A DNA stretch of 64,000 nt, taken from assembly GCA_023450615.1 (NCBI GenBank), contig JAEXGT010000084.1, positions 54,385-118,384 of the forward strand, read 5' to 3'. Origin of the DNA: Pseudomonadota bacterium (GTDB lineage Bacteria > Pseudomonadota > Alphaproteobacteria > Rhizobiales > Beijerinckiaceae). Positions 59,374 through 64,000 of the stretch are shown here, one piece after another. The notes beneath the pieces were generated by a model. The model was not told the origin of the DNA. It searched no databases and saw only the letters and a list, made by a program, of their open reading frames with translations. Each line of letters starts with the position of its first letter. Position 1 is the stretch's first letter. The position numbers and the translations under genes are program-made.

Positions 59374-59618
59374 GGACAATGCCCCTTGAGGTCTTGCTCT
59401 TTCCGGGGCCGCCGCTCCGCGCTCCCTGTTCAGCTTGAATAATTTTCAATTGGGAAAAACTTGTGGCGCTAGAGACATCCCCCTCAACCTTGGCCATAAG
59501 GGGCGTCTCACCCTATCGCATGTACTATGCATCGTGAGCGCATGGATCTGAAGGCGGGTGCTGGATTGCCGGGGCTACTCCTATAGATAAGAGCGCTGGT
59601 GCAGGAGCAGGAGCCCTC

Positions 59619-60089
59619 ATGTCAGAACGCGTCATCAAGGACGATCAGCCGCGGGTTTATTTCGATTGCAACAAGTGCCCGGCCTTCTGCTGCTCGATCT
59701 ATGAGCGCGTGGTGGTCACGAAGCGCGACATCACCCGTCTGGCGAAACATTTCGGCGTGTCTTTCGAGGAAGCCCGCGAACGCTACACGGCGGATTTCGA
59801 GGGCGAGCGCGTGCTGAAGCGGGTGAAGGACAAGATCTTCGAGAAGACCTGCATGTTCCTCGACCAGAAGACGCGTGGCTGCACGATCTATCACGGACGC
59901 CCGGCGGTCTGCCGCTCCTATCCGGGCCGTTCGCGCTGCGCCTATTACGACGTGCTGCGCTTCGAGCGCAGTTCTCAGGGCGACGAGAGCGTGATCCCGC
60001 TCATCAAGATCACCTTCCACGAGGTGGAGGAGGAGACCGAAGAATACGCGGATGGGCCGGAGCGCGTTTATGAATGGGATGAGAAATAG
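59619..60089 (+). CDS. YkgJ-family cysteine cluster protein
   Basis: 156 residues. FDCNKCPAFCCSIYERV, CMFLDQKTRGCTIYHGRPAVCRSYPGR and the later Cys in SRCAYY provide the eight-Cys cluster of this family (PF03692 type), presumed to bind Zn2+ or Fe-S. The C-terminal half is acidic. The function is unknown; family members have been linked to iron or flagellar context in some species. AGGAG precedes the ATG. Confidence 0.9.
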   Translation: MSERVIKDDQPRVYFDCNKCPAFCCSIYERVVVTKRDITRLAKHFGVSFEEARERYTADFEGERVLKRVKDKIFEKTCMFLDQKTRGCTIYHGRPAVCRSYPGRSRCAYYDVLRFERSSQGDESVIPLIKITFHEVEEETEEYADGPERVYEWDEK

Positions 60090-60224
60090 GCATCCTCCTG
60101 TTCATGTAACAACCCTGCCTTGCAGGATGGGCGGAGGTCTCGGCGCGATAATCTGGTATAAAGTCCTCTCGGAAATGCCTTTTCAGGGCCCGGCGGAGCT
60201 TGGCCTTAAATCATAAGAACGCCA

Positions 60225-61445
60225 ATGGACACCAAGTCGCCTGCCTTCGCCGCCGCTCCGGTTCGCACCTCCGTCGAGCGGGTGACCATCCCGATCCTGG
60301 TCGCCATCAGCGTCTCCCATCTCCTGAACGACCTGATCCAGTCCCTGCTGCCGGCGATCTACCCGATCCTGAAGGCGAACTTCCACCTCGATTTCGGCCA
60401 GATCGGCCTGCTGACGCTCACCTTCCAGCTCACGGCCTCCCTGCTGCAGCCGCTCGTCGGCACCTATACCGACCGGAAGCCGCAGCCCTTCTCCCTCGTC
60501 GTCGGCATGGGCTTCACGCTCATCGGCCTGCTTACCCTCTCGCGCGCAGGCTCCTATCCGCTGCTGCTGCTGGGCGCGGCGCTGGTCGGCATGGGCTCGT
60601 CCGTGTTCCACCCGGAATCCTCCCGCGTCGCGCGTATGGCTTCCGGCGGACGGCATGGGCTGGCGCAATCGGTGTTCCAGGTCGGCGGCAATGCGGGTTC
60701 CGCGCTCGGGCCGCTGCTCGCGGCCTTCATCGTCGTGCCGTTCGGGCAGACGAGCATCGCATGGTTCTCGGTCGTCGCGCTGCTCGCGATGATCATCCTG
60801 TTCAATGTGGGGCGTTGGTACCGCGCGAAGCTCGCCGACCTGAGATCTAAGCCGAAGGTTGCCGCTGCCGCGTCGAACCTGTCGCGCAAGCGCATTACCG
60901 TGTCCATCGCGATCCTGATGCTGCTCGTGTTCTCCAAAAACTTCTACACGGCGAGCATTTCTAGCTACTTCACCTTCTACCTCATGTCCAAGTTCCAGGT
61001 GTCGGTGCAGGATTCGCAGCTCTATCTCTTCGTGTTCCTCGGCGCGGTGGCCGCAGGCACGATGATCGGCGGTCCCATCGGCGACAAGATCGGGCGGCGC
61101 TACGTGATCTGGATCTCGATCCTCGGCGTGCTGCCGTTCACGCTCATGCTGCCCTATGCGAACCTGTTCTGGACGGCTGTGCTCAGCGTCATCATCGGCC
61201 TCGTGCTGGCCTCAGCCTTCTCGGCCATTCTCGTCTATGCCACGGAGCTGGTGCCCGGCCGCGTCGGCACGATCGCAGGCCTGTTCTTCGGCCTTTCCTT
61301 CGGCATGGGCGGCTTGGGCGCGGCGGTGCTCGGGCAGCTTGCGGACGTGACGAGCATCGAGACGGTCTACAAGGTGGTCTCTTTCCTGCCCGCCATCGGG
61401 TTGCTCACCTACTTCCTGCCAAAGATCGAGAAGGCTCGCGCTTAA
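60225..61445 (+). CDS. MFS transporter, fosmidomycin-resistance (Fsr) type
   Basis: 406 residues, 12 predicted helices. HLLNDLIQSLLPAIYPILKANFHLDFGQIGLLTLTFQLTASLLQPLVG, GMGSSVFHPESSRVARMASGGRHGLAQSVFQVGGNAGSALGPLLAAF and YATELVPGRVGTIAGLFFGLSFGMGGLGAA match the Fsr family, drug exporters related to the fosmidomycin pump. The natural substrate in this organism is unknown. The ribosome site is weak before ATG 60225. A palindromic repeat follows. Confidence 0.88.
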   Translation: MDTKSPAFAAAPVRTSVERVTIPILVAISVSHLLNDLIQSLLPAIYPILKANFHLDFGQIGLLTLTFQLTASLLQPLVGTYTDRKPQPFSLVVGMGFTLIGLLTLSRAGSYPLLLLGAALVGMGSSVFHPESSRVARMASGGRHGLAQSVFQVGGNAGSALGPLLAAFIVVPFGQTSIAWFSVVALLAMIILFNVGRWYRAKLADLRSKPKVAAAASNLSRKRITVSIAILMLLVFSKNFYTASISSYFTFYLMSKFQVSVQDSQLYLFVFLGAVAAGTMIGGPIGDKIGRRYVIWISILGVLPFTLMLPYANLFWTAVLSVIIGLVLASAFSAILVYATELVPGRVGTIAGLFFGLSFGMGGLGAAVLGQLADVTSIETVYKVVSFLPAIGLLTYFLPKIEKARA

Positions 61446-61511
61446 ACGCGGCGGAGCCTTCATAGGACTGCCAACAGAACCTGCGCTTAGTCCGCCTTGT
61501 GGATCTCAAAA

Positions 61512-61543
61512 CGTGGATGGCCGGGTCAAGCCCGGCCATGACG
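61512..61543. repeat. Extragenic palindrome, family A copy 3
   Basis: ATGGCCGGG-TCAAG-CCCGGCCAT with CGTGG before and GACG after; the reverse complement closely matches copy 1 at 657-688, including the flanks. Confidence 0.78.
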
Positions 61544-61608
61544 CCCTAGAGATGTCGTGCTTGCTGGATCAAGCCAGAGCGGATCGAAAGCTCACGACCT
61601 TCCCGGTC

Positions 61609-62229
61609 TTACTGCCAGGCGTAATTGAAGCTGATGCTGATGCGCTCGGCCTCGGCCTCGTTGAGCGGCACCTCGTGGCGCAGCCAGCTTTCCCACAGCA
61701 GCACCGTTCCGGGGGCGGGCTTCATATAAGCGAACTGGCGGTTTTCCGGCTTGGCCTTGGCCTTGCGGGGCGGGGCCGCCATCATGAAGCCGAGGCGCGG
61801 GTCCTCGAGCTTGAGCGCGCTCGCGCCTTCCGGGATCGTCACGTAATAGGTGCCGCTGATCACCGAATGCGGGTGGATATGCGAGGTGTGGATGCCGCCG
61901 GGCGGGAGGATGTTGATCCACAGGCTGTCCATGACCAGCTTGCGGCCCTGGAGATCGAATTCCAGCTCCTTCGCAAAGGCCGCCACATGCTTGTCGAGGT
62001 CTTTCAAGAGATCGCCGAACACCGGCACGCGCCAGGGCAGGTCGTTCAGGGAGGCATAGGACGTATAGCCCGGGTAGCCGTGCTTCTCGCACCAGCGCTG
62101 GCCGGCCTCGTCGTCCTCCGCGATGGACAGGCAGGCGGCTTCGAGCTCCGCATTGCGGCTTTCAGCCTTCGCGCCGGTCAGTTCGGCCCGGTAGATCTTG
62201 GTGACGAAAAGCGTATCGATGCTCGGCAT
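61609..62229 (-). CDS. 2OG-Fe(II) oxygenase, TIGR02466 type
   Basis: 206 residues. SLWINILPPGGIHTSHIHPHSVISGTYYVTIPEG supplies the metal His cluster (HIHPHS), and WLRHEVPLNEAEAERISISFNYA the distal His and the Arg that binds 2-oxoglutarate. It fits the small putative 2OG-Fe(II) oxygenases of TIGR02466, whose substrates are unknown. ATG 62229 with GGAG upstream is chosen over 62262. Confidence 0.85.
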   Translation of the reverse strand: MPSIDTLFVTKIYRAELTGAKAESRNAELEAACLSIAEDDEAGQRWCEKHGYPGYTSYASLNDLPWRVPVFGDLLKDLDKHVAAFAKELEFDLQGRKLVMDSLWINILPPGGIHTSHIHPHSVISGTYYVTIPEGASALKLEDPRLGFMMAAPPRKAKAKPENRQFAYMKPAPGTVLLWESWLRHEVPLNEAEAERISISFNYAWQ

Positions 62230-62353
62230 GGTCCGGCTCTCCAGGAACAGGGGCTCTGTCAAACGATTGCCCTTTTGAGGCGCATAGCATCTTTTCTCAA
62301 GTCATGCGCCCCCGCGCCTTGAACGAACCGTGGGGACAACACACCTTGGCCTT

Positions 62354-63577
62354 ATGATGACGGTTTCACCCCTGGCAGCCCTCCCGGACGATCTTCTGTC
62401 CCTTGCACGCTCTCTCGATGCGGAAACCCTTCCGCGCGTTATCGCCCTGCGAGACTGGCTCGTTACCAAGGCGGCCCGGATGGAGGATTCGAACGAGGTC
62501 CTGAGCGGCTTCCTCACCCAGCTGATCAATCTCGGCATCCCCATCGACCGGGCTGTCTCGGCCATCGAAGCGCTTCATTCCGAATATGCCGGGATCGGGC
62601 GCTTCTGGACCCGAGAGGAGGGGACGGTCGTGCGCTACCTGCCCCACGGGGACCGGCGCGAGGCGGTCTACCAGTCGAGCCCCTTCGCCTATGTGAACCG
62701 CACAGGCGATTGGCTCTTTCTCGACCTTGCCGAGACGCCCGACGATCTCTTCCCGATCGTTCCGGAGCTGAAGGAAGCGGGGTACCGGCATTATCTCACC
62801 ATCCCGATCCGGTTCACCAATGGGGCGGAGAATGCGATCTCCCTCGCGACACGTTCGCCTCGGGGATTCACTTCGCAGGATCTGACCATCCTGCGTCTCG
62901 TCATGCCGTCCTTCGCGCTCGTGACCGAGCTGCGCGCCACCAGCAACCGTCTCGACGAGGTGCTGCGCATCTATGTGGGCGACGATCCGCACAAGGCGAT
63001 TCTCTCGGGCGCCATCCAGCGCGGGCAGGTCACCCGCATCCGCTCCGCCATTCTCTTCGCGGATATGCGCGAATACACGCGCATATCCTCCTCATTGAGT
63101 CCCGAGAGCGCGGTGGAATTGTTGAACAATTATTTCGACTGCCTGGTGCCGCCCATCGAGGATGAGGGCGGCGAGGTGCTGAAATATCTGGGCGACGGGC
63201 TTCTCGCCATCATGCGCGACCGTGGCGACGATACGGGCGGTGCCGCGCAATCCGCGTTGACGGCGGCAACGAAAGCGCTGCGCCGCATCGAAACCGCCAA
63301 CAACGAGGGGCGCTTTCCCGTACCGATCCATGTGGGGTTCGCCCTGCATCACGGCGATGCGGCCTACGGCAATGTGGGCTCGGGCCAGCGCCTCGATTTC
63401 ACGGTGATCGGACGGGACGTGAACCTGGCAAGCCGCATCGCGGATCTCAACAAGCGGCTTGCCGAGCCGCTGCTCATGTCCAAACCATTCGTGGAGCATC
63501 TGTGGGGCAATCCCCACACGCTGGGCACTCATGCCGTTGAAGGCTTCGAGGAAGAGATCGAAGTCTACCGGCCCTGA
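62354..63577 (+). CDS. Class III adenylate/guanylate cyclase with N-terminal sensor-like region
   Basis: 407 residues, soluble. The first 210 residues have no recognised domain but a GAF-like layout (YLTIPIRFTNGAENAISLATRSPRGFTSQDLTILRLVMPSF). The C-terminal cyclase domain has ILFADMREYTRISS (metal Asp 1), VLKYLGDGLLAIM (metal Asp 2), HVGFALHHGDAAYGNVG and FTVIGRDVNLASRI. Many Hyphomicrobiales have numerous such cyclases. The start could be 62354, 62357 or GTG 62330. The gene end overlaps the convergent GST-family gene by 13 bases. Confidence 0.87.
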   Translation: MMTVSPLAALPDDLLSLARSLDAETLPRVIALRDWLVTKAARMEDSNEVLSGFLTQLINLGIPIDRAVSAIEALHSEYAGIGRFWTREEGTVVRYLPHGDRREAVYQSSPFAYVNRTGDWLFLDLAETPDDLFPIVPELKEAGYRHYLTIPIRFTNGAENAISLATRSPRGFTSQDLTILRLVMPSFALVTELRATSNRLDEVLRIYVGDDPHKAILSGAIQRGQVTRIRSAILFADMREYTRISSSLSPESAVELLNNYFDCLVPPIEDEGGEVLKYLGDGLLAIMRDRGDDTGGAAQSALTAATKALRRIETANNEGRFPVPIHVGFALHHGDAAYGNVGSGQRLDFTVIGRDVNLASRIADLNKRLAEPLLMSKPFVEHLWGNPHTLGTHAVEGFEEEIEVYRP

Positions 63578-64000
63578 AGCTTCTCCCGTCCATGCGGCGC
63601 ATCGAGATCGAGGATTGGCCCGAGCGGCACGATGCCGGTGGGATTGATGGTTCTGTGGCTCTCGTAATAATGGCTCTTGATATGCTGCATGTTCACCGTC
63701 CCGGCGATGCCGCCAGTCTGATAAAGATCGCGCAGATAGCCTGAGAGGTTTTCGTAATCCGCGATCCGCCGCAGGTTGCACTTGAAGTGGCCCACATAGA
63801 CGGGATCGAAGCGCACGAGCGTCGTGAAAAGCCGGATGTCGGCTTCCGTGAGCATGTCGCCGCACAAATATCGCCGGTGGCCGAGATGAGCGTCGAGGTG
63901 ATCGAGCGTCTCGAAGAGCGGGCGCACCGATTCCTCATAAGCCTGCTGCGTGGTGGCGAAGCCCGCCTTGTAAACGCCGTTGTTGACACTGTCGTAGATG
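63565..64000 (-). CDS. Glutathionyl-hydroquinone reductase (YqjG/ECM4 type), C-terminal part
   Basis: About 145 C-terminal residues are visible; the 5' end lies beyond the window. IYDSVNNGVYKAGFATTQQAYEESV and RYLCGDMLTEADIRLFTTLVRFDPVYVGHFKCNLRRIADYENLSGYLRDLYQ, then IKSHYYESHRTINPTGIVPLGP are diagnostic of the xi-class GST family that reduces glutathionyl-hydroquinones. The catalytic Cys lies in the missing N-terminal part. Confidence 0.9.
   Translation of the reverse strand, partial: IYDSVNNGVYKAGFATTQQAYEESVRPLFETLDHLDAHLGHRRYLCGDMLTEADIRLFTTLVRFDPVYVGHFKCNLRRIADYENLSGYLRDLYQTGGIAGTVNMQHIKSHYYESHRTINPTGIVPLGPILDLDAPHGREKLQGR

Overview
The window reads as chromosomal DNA of a GC-rich alphaproteobacterium of the order Hyphomicrobiales (Rhizobiales). 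A member of the Methylobacteriaceae such as Microvirga is the best guess, but that is inference from gene content, not a computed placement. Pointers are the nepR-ecfG general-stress pair, GGAAC-N16/17-CGTT promoters, GAAC-N7-GAAC SOS boxes, TTAA-N7-TTAA CtrA boxes, the trxB-lsrB/vtlR neighbourhood, BA14K, DUF3309, DUF3072 and DUF3775 proteins, and rhizobial-type palindromic repeats. No rRNA, tRNA, CRISPR, transposase, phage or conjugation gene was seen, so this looks like core chromosome with small accessory patches.

Layout. 1-4.6 kb: end of ilvE, an SOS-type Y-family polymerase, DUF3072 and Tim44-like proteins, a DJ-1/PfpI protein and a Pro/Gly-rich small protein. 4.6-9.7 kb: a metallophosphoesterase/nucleotidyltransferase pair, a methyltransferase with regulatory domain, and a BON protein. 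9.9-11.8 kb: cspA, infA, ecfG-nepR and DUF3309. 12-21 kb: uvrB, DUF808, methyltransferase, DUF3775, a secreted C13-type peptidase, two small membrane proteins and a PQQ-type sugar dehydrogenase. 21-28 kb: Bug/TctC binding protein, aspartate aminotransferase, an EF-G paralogue and fadD. 28-43 kb: lsrB-like regulator, trxB, ELM1-like protein, Lrp, greA, carB, then SDR, GtrA, MFS, methyltransferase, cupin, carA and YqeY. 43-49 kb: isochorismatase-family hydrolase with divergent AsnC regulator, small secreted proteins, a fasciclin gene plus a decayed copy of it, and a two-component system. 49-54 kb: dnaG-rpoD. 54-64 kb: DUF4010 membrane protein, serine hydrolase, DAACS symporter, CAP-RTX secreted protein, YkgJ protein, Fsr-like exporter, 2OG oxygenase, nucleotide cyclase and a truncated glutathionyl-hydroquinone reductase.

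The clearest shared theme is stress control. Eight sites fit the EcfG promoter pattern, five of them in the first 9.4 kb and at the ecfG locus itself. They precede genes for DUF3072, PfpI, a Pro-rich small protein, the nucleotidyltransferase-metallophosphoesterase operon, BON, nepR-ecfG, DUF3309 and a 61-residue small protein. SOS boxes sit before the Y-family polymerase and the DUF3072 gene, so the latter appears to carry both signals. The most plausible under-described unit is the nucleotidyltransferase-metallophosphoesterase operon (4584-6114): both active sites look intact, the frames overlap, and it has a stress-type promoter. Other notable points are a DnaG lacking most zinc ligands, an EF-G paralogue lacking the catalytic histidine, a cysteine-free LsrB-type regulator and two families of extragenic palindromes.
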